A stretch of 64,000 nt of DNA from Acetobacteraceae bacterium (GCA_030041375.1 JASHOA010000069.1:62001-126000); one strand, 5' to 3'. Positions 17,879 through 28,572 are shown, counted from the first letter of the stretch. Translations and numbers: made by a program. The notes: generated from the letters alone by a model not told the origin.

Positions 17879-18250
17879 ATGTCCGAGCCCGCGAAGAACC
17901 CGACCGCCATCACGGCCTGGCATGCGCACGTCTATTACGACCCGAAAGATCCGGAGAGCCGCGCGCGAGCCGCCCGTTTGCGCGAATGGGTAGAGGCACG
18001 CTTCCCGGCCAGAATGGGAAGCTGGCATGACGTCCCGGTCGGGCCGCATCCGGGCGCGATGTACCAGATCGCTTTCTCCCCGGAATTGTTCCCTCGCCTC
18101 GCCCCCTTCCTGATGCTCAACCGCACGGGCCTGACGATCCTCCTGCATCCCGAAACCGGCCGTCCGCGCGACGACCATACGCTGCACGCAGCCTGGCTCG
18201 GCGCCGTGCTGCCCCTCAAGACGGAAACGCTGCCGGAAAGCGAGGACTGA
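17879..18250 (+). CDS. DOPA 4,5-dioxygenase family protein
   Basis: Members of this small family (PF08883) are related to fungal and plant-type extradiol DOPA dioxygenases. Most bacterial members are uncharacterised. The 123-residue protein has the expected pattern of histidines: AWHAHVYYDPKD at the N-terminus, GPHPGAMYQIAF in the middle, and LLHPETGRPRDDHT near the end. The ATG at 17879 follows AAGGGGAAC. It is divergent from the monooxygenase gene (88 bases between starts), so the two may share a control region. It converges on the SDR gene. Confidence 0.85.
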   Translation: MSEPAKNPTAITAWHAHVYYDPKDPESRARAARLREWVEARFPARMGSWHDVPVGPHPGAMYQIAFSPELFPRLAPFLMLNRTGLTILLHPETGRPRDDHTLHAAWLGAVLPLKTETLPESED

Positions 18251-18262
18251 CGCGGTGGGGCC

Positions 18263-19042
18263 TCACCAGAGGGTGTAGCCGCCATCGATCACCAGCGCCG
18301 CGCCCGTCATGTAGCGGGATGCCTCGCTCGCCAGATAGACGGCGAGCGGCCCGAGATCTTCCGGCTGGCCAAAATCACCCATCGGGATCTGGGCTTTGAA
18401 CGCAGAGATGATCTCCGGCTGCTCGCGCGCCCAGCGCTGGTTCGGTTCCGTCATGAACCCGCCCGGCAGGATGGCGTTCACCGTCACCCCACGCCCCGCC
18501 CAGTCGGCGGCAACCGCGCGGGTGAATTGCACCACCGCCGCTTTCGCCGTCTCGTAATGCCGCCCGCCGACGCCACGATTGGCGATCAACCCGCTGATCG
18601 AAGCGACATTGATGACCCGCCCGCCGTGCCCTCGCTCGAGCATGGAGCCTCCGATCAGCTTGGTGCAGAGGAACGTCGCAGTCAGGTTAAGATCCATCAG
18701 CGCAGACCACACTTCGAGCGGTTCATCCTCCAGCGGAATGCTGATCCTTCTGCCGCCGATATTGTTGATCAGAATGTCGATCGGCCCAAGTGCCAGTGCC
18801 TCGCGGCACGCCCGCTCACAACCATCCGGGGTGCCGGCATCGGCCGTGATCGGCCATGCCTCGCGCCCGCGGGCGCCAATCTCGGCCGCCGTGCGAGCCA
18901 GGCTCTCACCGTCGCGTCCCACCAGCACGACATCGGCGCCGGCCTCGGCGATCGCCAGCGCCATCTCCCGTCCGAGCCCGCGGCTGCCGCCCGTGATGAA
19001 CAGGCGCTTGCCATCGAGGCGGAAGCGGTCGAGTACGGGCAT
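18263..19042 (-). CDS. SDR-family NAD(P)-dependent oxidoreductase
   Basis: This is a classical short-chain dehydrogenase of 259 residues. It has the cofactor motif TGGSRGLG near residue 17, NNIGG near 90, the catalytic Ser in VASISGL, and YETAK with the catalytic Tyr and Lys near 157-161. The end DGGYTLW is typical of the family. The ATG at 19042 has AAGGA nine bases upstream and is preferred to the GTG six bases earlier. Similar proteins include 3-oxoacyl-ACP reductases and gluconate dehydrogenases. The substrate is unknown, and its neighbours suggest catabolism of a small organic compound. Confidence 0.88.
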   Translation of the reverse strand: MPVLDRFRLDGKRLFITGGSRGLGREMALAIAEAGADVVLVGRDGESLARTAAEIGARGREAWPITADAGTPDGCERACREALALGPIDILINNIGGRRISIPLEDEPLEVWSALMDLNLTATFLCTKLIGGSMLERGHGGRVINVASISGLIANRGVGGRHYETAKAAVVQFTRAVAADWAGRGVTVNAILPGGFMTEPNQRWAREQPEIISAFKAQIPMGDFGQPEDLGPLAVYLASEASRYMTGAALVIDGGYTLW

Positions 19043-19268
19043 CGGCACCGTTCCTTATGAAATGGGTCGTGCAGCCTCGCTGCCGCGCGGGGCCGCTCCG
19101 TGACCACAACCAGGGTGCGCGCACCAAAAGAAAAGTTTCGCTGACGCTGCCTTGATAAGCTGAACGCCAGCGGCCGCTTCTCGGCCACGCCTTACCCTAA
19201 CCGCCAAGCCCGGCGCCTGCAACAGCGATGCGCCGCCTTTACGGCGGACAATCCTTCGCCGCCCGCCC

Positions 19269-20324
19269 TCACTCCTCCGCGGCGAGCCGCTGCGCCGCAT
19301 CCTCCGCGATCAACGGGTCGATCAGCGGATCGAGATCGCCCTCCAGGATGCGGTCGAGCTTGTAGAGAGTGAGGCCGATGCGATGGTCGGTCACGCGCCC
19401 TTGCGGGAAATTGTAGGTTCGGATGCGTTCCGAACGATCGCCGGTGCCGACCTGGGCGCGGCGGTCGGCAGCGCGTGTCGCGGCCAACTCCGCCCGGTTG
19501 CGCTCGTAGAGCCGCGCCCGCAGGATTTTCATCGCCTTCGCGCGGTTCTTGTGCTGGCTCTTCTCCTCCTGCATCGAAACGACGATGCCGCTCGGAAGAT
19601 GCGTGATCCTGACAGCGCTTTCCGTCTTGTTGACGTGCTGTCCACCGGCCCCGGAGGCGCGGAAGACATCGATGCGAAGATCGGCGTCGTTGATCCCGAC
19701 ATCGACCTCCCCGGCCTCCGGCAGCACCGCCACGGTCACCGTCGAGGTATGGATGCGGCCCTGGCTCTCTGTCTCCGGCACCCGCTGCACCCGATGCACG
19801 CCCGACTCGAACTTCAGGCGCGCGAACACCCCCTTGCCGGTGATCTCGGCAATCCCTTCGCGAAGACCGTCGAGTTCGCTCGGGTCATAGCCGAGAACTT
19901 CGAAGCGCCAGCCTTGCACTTCGGCGTAGCGCCGGTACATGGCAAAAAGCTGCGCTGCGAACAAGGCTGCCTCCGCGCCGCCGGCGGCCGGGCGCACCTC
20001 GAGAATCGCGCTCTTCTCGTCCGCTGCATCGCGTGGCAGCAGGGCCACTCTCAGTTCCTGCTCGAGGCGCGGAATCCGCTCGCTCAACTCCTTGATCTCG
20101 GCCGCCGCAAGCTCGCCAAGCTCGGGATCGGAAAGCAGCGGCTGGGCTTCCTTGCGCGCCCGCTCCGCCGCCTCGAGGGCGGCAATGCGCTGAACCAGCG
20201 GCGCCAGCTCCGAGAATTCCTTCGCGGCGCGGATCGAGCTTTCCCCGCTGTGCCCCAGGGCAAGCTCGGCCTTCAGAGCCTCGCTCCGCGCAAGGATACG
20301 GGCCAGCCGCTCGGACAGGCTCAT
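19269..20324 (-). CDS. prfA: Peptide chain release factor 1
   Basis: RF1 reads UAA and UAG in the ribosomal A site and triggers release of the finished protein. The 351 residues show the GGQ motif in [19 protein letters not shown] near residue 228. The codon-recognition domain has [20 protein letters not shown] and the C-terminal end is normal. It begins [10 protein letters not shown] and its ATG overlaps the hisS stop by four bases, so the two are translationally coupled. RF1 matters here because several genes end in TAG codons supplied by repeat elements. Confidence 0.95.
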   Translation of the reverse strand: MSLSERLARILARSEALKAELALGHSGESSIRAAKEFSELAPLVQRIAALEAAERARKEAQPLLSDPELGELAAAEIKELSERIPRLEQELRVALLPRDAADEKSAILEVRPAAGGAEAALFAAQLFAMYRRYAEVQGWRFEVLGYDPSELDGLREGIAEITGKGVFARLKFESGVHRVQRVPETESQGRIHTSTVTVAVLPEAGEVDVGINDADLRIDVFRASGAGGQHVNKTESAVRITHLPSGIVVSMQEEKSQHKNRAKAMKILRARLYERNRAELAATRAADRRAQVGTGDRSERIRTYNFPQGRVTDHRIGLTLYKLDRILEGDLDPLIDPLIAEDAAQRLAAEE

Positions 20325-21556
20325 GAGAGCCGGGCGATCAGGTCTGCTTCGGGAACCTCGCTCTGCGCACCCGACGCCAGGTCCTTCAGCTGCACGCTGC
20401 CCCGCTCTCGCTCCGCCTCGCCGAGAATCACGGCCCAGCGCGCACCGATCCGGTTGGCGCGTTCCATCCGCCGGCGCAGGTTTCCCGTGTACTCCAGCTC
20501 GGCACGGATGCCTTCCCGCCGCAACCGTTGCAGAATTACAACAGCATGCGCTTCGAGTTCGGGGGCAATCGGCACCACTGCAACGGGTGCTGCCGCTTCC
20601 GGCACCGCAGGCAGCAGCATGGCAAGCCGCTCGATCCCGGCCGCCCAGCCAACCGCCGGAGTGGGTGGACCGCCCATCTCGGCAACCAGCCCGTCATAGC
20701 GCCCGCCCGCCATCACCGTTCCCTGCGCGCCCAGCCCGGTGGTGACGAATTCGAACGCCGTGTGGCCGTAATAGTCGAGCCCCCGCACGATCCGCGGATT
20801 CTCGCGGAACGGCACGCCGAAGCGCAACAGCCCCTGCTTTACGCCGGCATAGAAAGCCGCCGCCGAGGGCGTGAGATAGGGCGCGATGACCGGGGCCGCG
20901 GCGATGATGGGCTGGTCGGCACGCTCCTTGGAATCGATGATGCGCAGGGGATTACGTTCGAGCCGTGCCTGGCTCTCCGCCGAAAGCTCATCGCGACGCG
21001 CGGTGAAATAGGCAACCAGCGCGGCACGCCAGGCAGCGCGGCTTGCCGCATCCCCGAGCGTGTTGATCTCGAGCGTCACTCCTTCAGCGACCCCGAGCGC
21101 TTCGAGAATGCAATGGCCGCAGGCCATCACTTCCGCGTCGGCCAGCGGATGCGCCGGGCCGATCAGCTCGATATCGATCTGATGGAACTGCCGGTAGCGT
21201 CCCTTCTGCGGCCGTTCGTAACGGAACATCGGGCCGGCATAGAACACCTTCTGCGGCAACGACTGTGTCAGGCCATTGGAAACCAGCGCCCGACAGACGC
21301 CGGCGGTGGCCTCCGGGCGCAGCGTCAGGCTTTCGCCGGAGCGGTCGGTGAAGCTGTACATTTCCTTCATCACCACGTCCGAGGTCTCGCCGAGCGTGCG
21401 CGAGAAGACGCGCGTGTCCTCGAAGACGGGTGTCGCCCATTCCTCGAAGCCGAACGTCTCGGCGATCCGCCGCGCCGTCTCGATCACGTGGCGATGGCGG
21501 CGCAGTTCTTCACCGATCAGGTCCCTGGTGCCCCGGGCGGGCTGGAGCGGGCTCAT
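20321..21556 (-). CDS. hisS: Histidyl-tRNA synthetase
   Basis: HisRS charges tRNA-His, using ATP and histidine. In 411 residues the class II motifs are visible: motif 1 near the start, motif 2 [16 protein letters not shown] near residue 110, the histidine-binding run [13 protein letters not shown] near 258, and motif 3 [12 protein letters not shown]. An anticodon-binding domain follows. The ATG at 21556 gives [13 protein letters not shown], the usual beginning of the protein; upstream in-frame sequence has no coding character. It is the first gene of the hisS-prfA pair. Confidence 0.95.
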   Translation of the reverse strand: MSPLQPARGTRDLIGEELRRHRHVIETARRIAETFGFEEWATPVFEDTRVFSRTLGETSDVVMKEMYSFTDRSGESLTLRPEATAGVCRALVSNGLTQSLPQKVFYAGPMFRYERPQKGRYRQFHQIDIELIGPAHPLADAEVMACGHCILEALGVAEGVTLEINTLGDAASRAAWRAALVAYFTARRDELSAESQARLERNPLRIIDSKERADQPIIAAAPVIAPYLTPSAAAFYAGVKQGLLRFGVPFRENPRIVRGLDYYGHTAFEFVTTGLGAQGTVMAGGRYDGLVAEMGGPPTPAVGWAAGIERLAMLLPAVPEAAAPVAVVPIAPELEAHAVVILQRLRREGIRAELEYTGNLRRRMERANRIGARWAVILGEAERERGSVQLKDLASGAQSEVPEADLIARLS

Positions 21557-22365
21557 GCGGCCAATCCGGGCCGCGCGGGGATGAGCGGCCCCTTGGTGCC
21601 GCAACGGAAGGGAGCGATCTGCATGTTGGCGGGAAGCGTTCCTCGGCAAAGCAACACGGGCGCTGCGGCGACCAGAAGACGCGGCAGCGCTTCGGCCCGC
21701 CGGACGGCGCTATCCTGCCGCTCCGGCGGCGGTCGGGCAAGTCGCGGGCGGTGAATTCTCGCACCTGCGAAACAGGGCTGCCCGCCGGGGAGGGGCACGA
21801 CCGGTGCGGACATTCTGCACGCCGGGCGCCGAATCCCGGCGACCGCTGCCTTCCGGCGTGCCCTCAGGATGGCGAGCGCACAGATTTAGATGAACGAAAA
21901 CAAAGGCTTGGACGTTTTCAAAAGCCCGCGCGAAGAGCCGATGCCGCGGCCCGTGCAGGGCCCGTCGGGTCGTTTCATGGCGGCCTGCCTCTGGCTCCAC
22001 TTGCCCAGTCGCGCCCTGCGCCGCAACAAATTTCTCCGCAACCGGCGCCGTTCACTTGGATTTCCCTGCGCCAATCAGCCAAGTTGCTTGCACGGAGTAT
22101 CCCATCCCGGCAATATCGCCGCCGGTGGTTGCAGGCGAGACCGTGGTTCTTCCATGCGCCTTTCCCGGCGCATGGAAGCGGATGACGCCGAAATCACTGG
22201 GCTCCGATGTCCGCATGGGTGCGCCCAACGGTTGGGGTTCCGGAAGCGATAGCTGGCCGTCGTCGTGAACTGCGAGGTTAAACCCACTCTCTGCCGCTCC
22301 TGCATCGGAATCGTCTCCGAACACGCGGCATAATGGTCCTGGTCAAGAAACTCGGAGGAAATGCC
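21557..22365. other. Long intergenic stretch with no supported gene
   Basis: About 800 bases separate the leftward hisS from the rightward transporter gene. An open frame from 21890 begins with plausible residues but soon turns into Arg/Cys-rich noise and has no recognisable domain. No family A, B or C repeat is present. Promoters for both flanking genes must lie here. Confidence 0.45.
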
Positions 22366-22956
22366 ATGTCTGAAACACAAGATAAGATCGTCGGGGTGCA
22401 CGTCGGAACCGGGGGCGCCCCCCTCATCCTCGGTCTGCCGGTATTCGGGATCGCCTCGGTGGCTCTGGGAATGGGGCTTCTCGGCGCGCCGACCGGATTC
22501 GGGGTGATCGTCCCGATCATTCTATTCACGACCGGTCTCTATCAACTCGTCACCACCGGCTGGGCGATCATACTCGGGCAGAACATCGTCGCCGCGATCT
22601 TCGGGCTCTTTTCCGGCTTCTGGCTGAGCCTCGGCGTCCTGCTGCTCGGCCTGCACCTAGGCTGGTACGACATCCCGAAGGGGACCCTGCCGGCGTCTCT
22701 CGAGCTGTTCTTCATCTCCTACACGGTCCTGTTCTTCTTCCTGACCATCCCTTGCCTGTGGCTGCCGTGGATCTTTCCGTTGACCGTGCTCCTGGTCGCC
22801 ATCGCCGTTGCCCTGGCAGCGGCCGGAAGCTTCACGGTCTGCGGGTATTTCGTCCTCGCCTTCGCCTTCCTCGCCTTCTGGGCATGGATGAACGTCTCCA
22901 TCACCGCCATGGGCGGGAAGACCGTTCCGCCGCTCGGCAAGCCGCTCATCTCCTGA
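22366..22956 (+). CDS. Divergent GPR1/FUN34/YaaH-family (acetate/succinate) transporter
   Basis: This six-helix inner-membrane protein of 196 residues has the same size and helix pattern as the AceTr (SatP) family that moves acetate and succinate. The N-terminal signature is altered, with GGAPLILGLPVFG where NPxPLGL is usual. The middle FGLFSGFWLSLGVLLLG corresponds to the family run seen as YGAFWWTFAVFL in the convergent paralogue at 23049. The ATG follows GGAGG seven bases upstream. The assignment rests on topology and alignment by eye with that neighbour. Its substrate is probably a short organic acid. Confidence 0.72.
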   Translation: MSETQDKIVGVHVGTGGAPLILGLPVFGIASVALGMGLLGAPTGFGVIVPIILFTTGLYQLVTTGWAIILGQNIVAAIFGLFSGFWLSLGVLLLGLHLGWYDIPKGTLPASLELFFISYTVLFFFLTIPCLWLPWIFPLTVLLVAIAVALAAAGSFTVCGYFVLAFAFLAFWAWMNVSITAMGGKTVPPLGKPLIS

Positions 22957-22995
22957 AGCGGCGTGCTCGCTACAACAGGCGTCATCCAGCCCGAA

Positions 22996-23024
22996 CGGCG
23001 CGGGTCCCGTCGGGATCCGCGCCG
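22996..23024. terminator. Hairpin between two convergent transporter genes
   Basis: CGGCGCGGGTCCC pairs with GGGATCCGCGCCG, 13 positions with one G-T, around a three-base loop. It sits midway between the two convergent stops and could end transcripts from both sides, although no T run follows on either strand. Confidence 0.45.
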
Positions 23025-23048
23025 CACTCCGGAGGCGACGAATCGATC

Positions 23049-23609
23049 TCAGTGGCCGAAGGGGCCGATCGGCAGCACCTCGCGCTTGTAGTCGCCGTTG
23101 ATCATTTCGGCTGCCGACAGATAGGCGGCAAACAAGGCGCAGAGAAGACCCACGTAACCGCCGAGCACACTGATGCTCGACAGAGCGAACCAGGCCCCGA
23201 TGGCCAGGAGCAGATAGGTGATCCACAGCGTGAGGAACACGAGCTGCAGCGCCATGTTGTGACGGAACGTCGCGATCCACATGTAGAAAGTGAAGACGCC
23301 CCACACGAACAGGTACCAACCGATGAACGGGTCCGGCGTCTTGCCCTTGAAGAAGACGAGGAACACGGCGAACGTCCACCAGAACGCGCCGTAACTCAGG
23401 AACGCCACCGTAGCAAAGCTGTTCCCGCGGATGTACGAGAACACCCCCGCCAGGGCCTGCGCCGTTCCGCCGTACACAAGTGCCATCGCGAAGACGAGGC
23501 CGAGACCCTCTCCGCTCGCCCACCCGGCATTGATCATGCTGAGCAGCCAGGTCGTGCTGGCGAATCCGAACAGCCCGAGGGGCACCGGATTCCCGAACTT
23601 GCTTTCCAC
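23049..23609 (-). CDS. Acetate/succinate uptake transporter (GPR1/FUN34/YaaH, SatP-like)
   Basis: This is a clear member of the AceTr family, with the N-terminal signature FGNPVPLGLFGFASTTWLL and six hydrophobic segments. In characterised relatives such as E. coli SatP the family takes up acetate and succinate with protons. The GTG at 23609 is preferred because GGAGG lies seven bases upstream, giving 186 residues beginning VESKFGNP. An upstream ATG would swallow the ribosome-binding site. The neighbouring convergent gene is a divergent paralogue. Acetate uptake fits the phosphoketolase gene 12 kb away, which makes acetyl phosphate. Confidence 0.88.
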   Translation of the reverse strand: MESKFGNPVPLGLFGFASTTWLLSMINAGWASGEGLGLVFAMALVYGGTAQALAGVFSYIRGNSFATVAFLSYGAFWWTFAVFLVFFKGKTPDPFIGWYLFVWGVFTFYMWIATFRHNMALQLVFLTLWITYLLLAIGAWFALSSISVLGGYVGLLCALFAAYLSAAEMINGDYKREVLPIGPFGH

Positions 23610-23794
23610 TTTTTTTCCTCCATAGGGATGTCGTAGCATCGGCAGGCCGAGTGCCCCCGTTGCAGGGGCGGAAACCGGAACGGACGAGGACGTGCGCGCG
23701 TCTCTACCGAGACTCGGCCGAATGGAATCTTAGGCTGTCCGCCTTCGCAGACTCAAGAACCAGTTGATTCCGCAGGAGCGAAGGCGCCGCGGCA

Positions 23795-24907
23795 CTATTC
23801 CGCGGCGGCTTTCGGTTGGGCGAGTTCGGCCGCCTTCGCCTCCACCAGTTCGACGATGTGATCGATCAGACGGTCGGCTGAAATCGTGTGGTCGGTCTTC
23901 CCGGCACGGTAGATCATGTGCCGCCCCGCCCCGCCTCCGGTGAGGCCGAGATCGGTCATCAGGGCCTCGCCCGGCCCGTTGACGACACAGCCGATGATCG
24001 AAAGCGTGATCGGGGTCTCGATATGGCCAAGCCTCTCCTCGAGCGCGGAGACCGTTTCGATGACATTGAAACCCTGCCGCGCGCAGGACGGGCACGAGAT
24101 GATGCGCACGCCGCGGTGGCGGATGCCGAGCGACTTCAGAAGCTCCCAGCCGACCCGCACCTCCTCCTCCGGTTCCGCAGAGAGGGAAACACGCACCGTA
24201 TCGCCGATGCCGGCCCACAGCAGGTTGCCAAGCCCGATCGCGGACTTGACGGTGCCGGTACGCCGCCCGCCGGCCTCGGTAATGCCGATATGCAACGGAT
24301 GGTCGCACACCTCCGCAAGCTGCTGATAGGCGGTGACGGCCAGGAAAACGTCGGATGCCTTGACGCTGATCTTGAACTCGTGGAAGTCGTTGTCTTCCAG
24401 AATTTTCGCGTGTTCCAGGGCACTTTCTACGAGCGCCTCGGGATTCGGCTCGCCGTACTTGTCGAGCAGGTGCTTCTCGAGAGAGCCGGCATTGACACCG
24501 ATGCGCATCGAGCAGTCGTGATCGCGCGCCGCCTTGATGACCTCTTTCACCCGCTCGTTGCTGCCGATGTTTCCCGGGTTGATGCGCAGGCACGCGGCTC
24601 CGCTCTCCGCCGCCTCGATCGCGCGGCGATAATGGAAGTGGATATCGGCGACGATCGGTACATCGACCGCCCGCACGATCTCCTTCAGCGCCAGCGCACT
24701 TTCCTGGTCCGGGCAGGACACGCGCACGATGTCCGCCCCGGCCTGCTCGCAGCGGCGGATTTGCGCGATGGTGGCAGGAACATCGGTCGTCGGCGTGTTG
24801 GTCATGGTCTGCACGCTGATCGGCGTATCGCCGCCGACCGGAACCTGCCCGACATGAATACGCCGCGAACGCCGCCGCTCGATCTTCTGGTAAGGGCGAT
24901 AATTCAT
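23795..24907 (-). CDS. ispG: 4-hydroxy-3-methylbut-2-enyl-diphosphate synthase
   Basis: IspG is an iron-sulfur enzyme of the methylerythritol phosphate pathway that reductively opens methylerythritol cyclodiphosphate to HMBPP for isoprenoids. The 370 residues are those of the short bacterial form. The cluster cysteines are in [12 protein letters not shown] near residue 268 and [10 protein letters not shown] near 307. The barrel carries [11 protein letters not shown] and LRINPGNIG. Its ATG overlaps the stop of the RodZ-like gene by four bases. A rodZ-ispG pair is common in proteobacteria. Confidence 0.95.
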   Translation of the reverse strand: MNYRPYQKIERRRSRRIHVGQVPVGGDTPISVQTMTNTPTTDVPATIAQIRRCEQAGADIVRVSCPDQESALALKEIVRAVDVPIVADIHFHYRRAIEAAESGAACLRINPGNIGSNERVKEVIKAARDHDCSMRIGVNAGSLEKHLLDKYGEPNPEALVESALEHAKILEDNDFHEFKISVKASDVFLAVTAYQQLAEVCDHPLHIGITEAGGRRTGTVKSAIGLGNLLWAGIGDTVRVSLSAEPEEEVRVGWELLKSLGIRHRGVRIISCPSCARQGFNVIETVSALEERLGHIETPITLSIIGCVVNGPGEALMTDLGLTGGGAGRHMIYRAGKTDHTISADRLIDHIVELVEAKAAELAQPKAAAE

Positions 24908-26133
24908 GGCGCGGGCCTGCCGCTTGGGTGGCCGCCGTCCGGTGCAGTGGCAGCCGCGATCTGTGCCGGCAGCGCACCCGCTTTGATCAGCCCTGCATCG
25001 AGCGGCTGATTCCGCTCGACTTCGCCCGGCGCGCCGAGCGGCGCGCCCACGGTTCCATCAACCACGAGTTGGGTCCCTCCGGCATTTCCAGTCGTCAGGG
25101 TCAGGCCGGGCTCCCGAGGAACCGTCCAGCTTTCGCCTGGCTGCATCAGCTTGGTGAAAATAACCGCCCCGCCGGCATCCCGGACCTCGATCCAGGACTC
25201 CGCAATCGCCCGGACGACGATCCTCCCGGAAATCGCCGGCGCGGCCTGGGCCGGCGGGGCGAGTGCAGAAACGGCGGCGAGAGGAGAGCCGACCGCCGAA
25301 GCAGAGGCTTGGGTCTGGGAAGCCGCCGCGGGGAAAGAGCTCGGAGCAGCCGTAGCACTTTCGGTGGCGGCAGGGCCCGCGCCCTGGCCGGGAGAATTCG
25401 CGCCGGGCGCCCCGGTGGGCGCGCCAGTGGACGCCCCGGTGGGCTGAGGCCCGCTCGCCCGCCCGGGTTCCTGGGTCGCCGGGGGCGGAGCAGCAGCAGG
25501 AGCAGTGGGAGCCGCCTCCGTGGCCGCGCCGCCAGCCGGAAGGGGTGCCAGCGTGGCGGAAGACGCTGCCGCGGCATTCGCGCCGCCGGCAGAGGGGACT
25601 GGCTGCGTCCCCGGCGCCGCGGGGGCCGCCGCCGGTCCCGGCACCGGTTTCGGGGCCAGTGCCGTGGGCTCGGCAAGGCGGGCGAGTTCAGGCGGTACCG
25701 GCGCGACCGCGTGTGCCGGCGGGGCGTGCTCCGCCAGGTGGTACCAGCCGACATAGGCGCCGACAGCCAAGACCACCCCGAGCAGGATCACCGCCCCTGC
25801 CGGCACGCCTCGCTCCGGCACCGGGGCCGGGAAAGTCAATTCGGTTTTGGTGTTGACCTCCGCAACCTCGGCCCGGAAACGGCGGCACATCTCGTCGGCA
25901 TCGAGCCCGAGCGCGGTCGCATAGGTGCGCAAGAAGCCAAGCGCGTAGGCATTGCCGGGCAAATCCGCAACACGGCCAGCCTCGACCGCCTCCAGGTAGG
26001 CGACGCGGATGCGCAATGACGCCGCCACCGCTTCCAGGTCCCAGCCGTACTGCAGCCGGGCCGCCCGCAACTCCCCCCCGACACGCGGGGCCCGGCCACG
26101 GATCGGAGCCAGATCGCCTTCGGGAGAGGACAT
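24904..26133 (-). CDS. RodZ-like protein: cytoplasmic HTH, one membrane helix, DUF4115 domain
   Basis: RodZ-type proteins link the MreB cytoskeleton to the cell wall. The layout here matches. There is an XRE-like helix-turn-helix at about residues 18-85 ([36 protein letters not shown]). One membrane helix lies near 115-135 ([19 protein letters not shown]). A long Ala/Pro-rich linker of about 150 residues follows, then a C-terminal DUF4115 beta domain ([21 protein letters not shown]). The ATG at 26133 gives 409 residues; earlier in-frame codons only add non-family sequence. Gene order with ispG supports the call. Confidence 0.85.
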   Translation of the reverse strand: MSSPEGDLAPIRGRAPRVGGELRAARLQYGWDLEAVAASLRIRVAYLEAVEAGRVADLPGNAYALGFLRTYATALGLDADEMCRRFRAEVAEVNTKTELTFPAPVPERGVPAGAVILLGVVLAVGAYVGWYHLAEHAPPAHAVAPVPPELARLAEPTALAPKPVPGPAAAPAAPGTQPVPSAGGANAAAASSATLAPLPAGGAATEAAPTAPAAAPPPATQEPGRASGPQPTGASTGAPTGAPGANSPGQGAGPAATESATAAPSSFPAAASQTQASASAVGSPLAAVSALAPPAQAAPAISGRIVVRAIAESWIEVRDAGGAVIFTKLMQPGESWTVPREPGLTLTTGNAGGTQLVVDGTVGAPLGAPGEVERNQPLDAGLIKAGALPAQIAAATAPDGGHPSGRPAP

Positions 26134-26328
26134 GACGGCCCGCCCTTCCGCCAGCCTGGATTTGCGCTCGTGCAACACGGATCCGGACTCCCTGGCCGCT
26201 CGGCAGTCATGATGCCTCAGCCGCGGCCTTGTCGCGACCCGGTGAAATGTAACCCGAGACCACTGCCTTGCCAACCGGCAAGGTTGCAAGAGCCAAGTTT
26301 CCGACACGTAAAGCCGGATCCGCGTCCG

Positions 26329-28560
26329 TCAATCGGGCCCGCCGTGCTCCCCGACCCAGGCGCCGATCGGCCCGCGTAGCGATGCCCCGCCGGAGGCCGC
26401 GGACCGGATGCCGGCGAGCACCGGGCGGAACGCGGCAAGATCGATCCGGGCCAGCAGGGCCTTGAGCGGCAGCAGCGAGGCCGCCGACATCGAAAGGGTG
26501 GTGATGCCGAGTGCAGCCAGCGTGATCGCCGCCAGCGGCTCCCCGGCCGCATCCCCGCAGACCGAGAGCGCGACGCCCGCCGCCTCCGCCTTGGCTGCCA
26601 GGCTCTCCATCAGATCGAGTACCGGCGGGGAAAGGATATCGTAGCGACCGGCCAGCGCCGGCGCCGTGCGATCGGCGGCGAACAGGAACTGCATCAGGTC
26701 ATTGGTGCCGATCGAAACGAAATCCGCCGCGGCCAGCAGTCCCGGAAGCTGCCACAGCAGCGCCGGCACCTCCAGCATCGTCCCGATGGCGAGCCGCCCC
26801 GGCGGCCCTGCCACACGCCTCGCCTCGGTCTCGAGGAGGGCGCGTGCGGCGACGAATTCCTCCACGGTCGCGACCATCGGGAACATGACCGAAAGCGGCC
26901 TCCCCCTGGCGGCCAGCGCCAACGCCCTGAGCTGCCGGCGCAGCACCGCCGGCCGGTCCAGCCCGACCCGCAGGCTGCGCCAGCCCATGGCCGGATTGCC
27001 TTCCGCGCCCCGCAGGACGCCGGGCAACAGCTTGTCTCCCCCAAGGTCGAGCGTCCGAAAGACGATCTCGCGCTCTCCCGCTGCATCCATCAGCCGCGCG
27101 TAGAGCGCCGCCTGATCGGTCGCATCGGGCACCGCACCCAGGGCCATCATGGCAATCTCCGTGCGGAACAGCCCGACTCCGGCGGCGCCGGTCGCTTCGA
27201 GCTGCCCGATCTCGTGCGGCAGCCCGATGTTCAGCATCAGCCTGAGCCGTGTGCCGTCGGCCGTAGCCGCTGGCCTCGCACGCCAGGCGCCAAGCGTCTC
27301 CTGCTCGCTCGAGCGGGCCGCAAGCGCCTGCCGATAGCTTTCCGCCACATCCTCCTCCGGGCGCAGGATCACCCGGCCCTCATCCGCATCCAGCACCACC
27401 CACTCGCCGTCGCCGGCGCTCTGCCCGATACCCTCCGCGCCGCCGCCTTCCAGCGCGCCAACCGCCGGCAGACCGAGCGAGCGGGCCAGGATCGCGACAT
27501 GTCCGTGCGGCGTGGCTTCCTCCACGATCACGCCGCTGATCCCCCGCGCATGCCAGTCGATCAGCTCGGCCGGGCCAAGTCGCCGGGCCAGAAGAATGGC
27601 CCCGTTCGGCACCCGCTCCGGCAAGCCGCCCGCGCCCAGCGCTTCGAGCAGTCGCAGAGCCAAATCGTCGAGGTCGGCAAGCCGCTCCCTGAGGTAGGGG
27701 TCGGCGAGCCGCCGCATGCGGCGCCTGACCTCCGCGGTGACCCGATGCACCGCCGCCTCGGCAGTCAAGCCGCTCTGCACGCCCGCCGCCAGCCGCGCGA
27801 ACCAGCCGCTGTCGGACGCCACCAGCCGGTACGCCTCCAGGACCTCCCGCGTCGCACCCTCCTCGGGCAACCGGTCGGCCAGCAGCCGATCGAGTCTTCG
27901 CCGCATCTTCGCTCCGGCCTCTTCCAGTCGGCGAAGTTCCGCCGCGCTGTCTTCGGCCAGCAGCCGCTCGGGCGCGGCCAGCGCGCCACGCCGTGTCAGC
28001 GGCCCGACGGCGAGGCCCGGGGCGAGCGACGTGCCGGAGAAGCGGCGGGAAAGCGCGCCGCCTGCCCCCTCCTCGGGTGCCGCTGCCTCGGCCACCGCCG
28101 GCAGCAATTCCGCCAGCAGCATCGCCACCGTCTCCAGCTCCTCGACCTCTTCCTCCGTGTAGAGGCGCGGAACGCGATTCTGGACCGCCAGTACACCGCG
28201 CGTCTTGCCGGCCCGCAGCACCGGAACCGCCAGCATGGAGGTGTACGGTTCTTCGCCGGTCTCCGAGCGGTAGGCAAACGCCGGGTGGTTCTGCGCGTCC
28301 GGCAGGTTGAGGGCCGCTCCGGTCGCTGCCACCAAGCCGACAATCCCTTCTCCCACGCGCAACCTAGTCTGCCCGACGGCCGCCTCCTGCAGACCGACCG
28401 TTGCCGCAAGCTGAAGGAGGTCCCCCGCGACCAGGACGTAAATAGAGCAGACCTCGCTCACCAGCTCGGCAGCAATCAGGCGCGGCAGCTCCGCGAGCCC
28501 GACGACGCTCCGGGCCATCACCTCGCGCAGACGGGCGAGCAACCGGCGGGGCTGAGCCAT
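26329..28560 (-). CDS. ptsP: PtsP: nitrogen-type enzyme I, phosphoenolpyruvate-protein phosphotransferase with GAF domain
   Basis: PtsP starts the nitrogen-related phosphotransfer chain, passing phosphate from PEP to NPr. The 743 residues begin with a GAF domain (about 1-170; LGEGIVGLVAATG-like region). The enzyme I domains follow. The phospho-histidine region is EEATPHGHVAILARSLGLP near residue 355. The PEP-binding barrel has GVGLFRTEIAMM and TLDLGGDKLLPG, with the catalytic cysteine in SVCGDAAGEP. The ATG at 28560 is right; the frame stays open for 20 more codons, but those lie in repeat A2. Partner genes (ptsO, ptsN) are not in the window. Confidence 0.93.
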   Translation of the reverse strand: MAQPRRLLARLREVMARSVVGLAELPRLIAAELVSEVCSIYVLVAGDLLQLAATVGLQEAAVGQTRLRVGEGIVGLVAATGAALNLPDAQNHPAFAYRSETGEEPYTSMLAVPVLRAGKTRGVLAVQNRVPRLYTEEEVEELETVAMLLAELLPAVAEAAAPEEGAGGALSRRFSGTSLAPGLAVGPLTRRGALAAPERLLAEDSAAELRRLEEAGAKMRRRLDRLLADRLPEEGATREVLEAYRLVASDSGWFARLAAGVQSGLTAEAAVHRVTAEVRRRMRRLADPYLRERLADLDDLALRLLEALGAGGLPERVPNGAILLARRLGPAELIDWHARGISGVIVEEATPHGHVAILARSLGLPAVGALEGGGAEGIGQSAGDGEWVVLDADEGRVILRPEEDVAESYRQALAARSSEQETLGAWRARPAATADGTRLRLMLNIGLPHEIGQLEATGAAGVGLFRTEIAMMALGAVPDATDQAALYARLMDAAGEREIVFRTLDLGGDKLLPGVLRGAEGNPAMGWRSLRVGLDRPAVLRRQLRALALAARGRPLSVMFPMVATVEEFVAARALLETEARRVAGPPGRLAIGTMLEVPALLWQLPGLLAAADFVSIGTNDLMQFLFAADRTAPALAGRYDILSPPVLDLMESLAAKAEAAGVALSVCGDAAGEPLAAITLAALGITTLSMSAASLLPLKALLARIDLAAFRPVLAGIRSAASGGASLRGPIGAWVGEHGGPD

Positions 28561-28572
28561 CCCCTTATCGCC

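Noticed and set aside
16540-18030. A 496-codon plus-strand frame starting inside repeat A1
   Set aside because: It is antisense to the luciferase-like gene and begins with translated hairpin sequence; it is a shadow.
21890-22252. Open frame of 120 codons between hisS and the transporter gene
   Set aside because: Only the first codons look protein-like; the rest is Arg/Cys-rich with no domain and no good ribosome-binding site.
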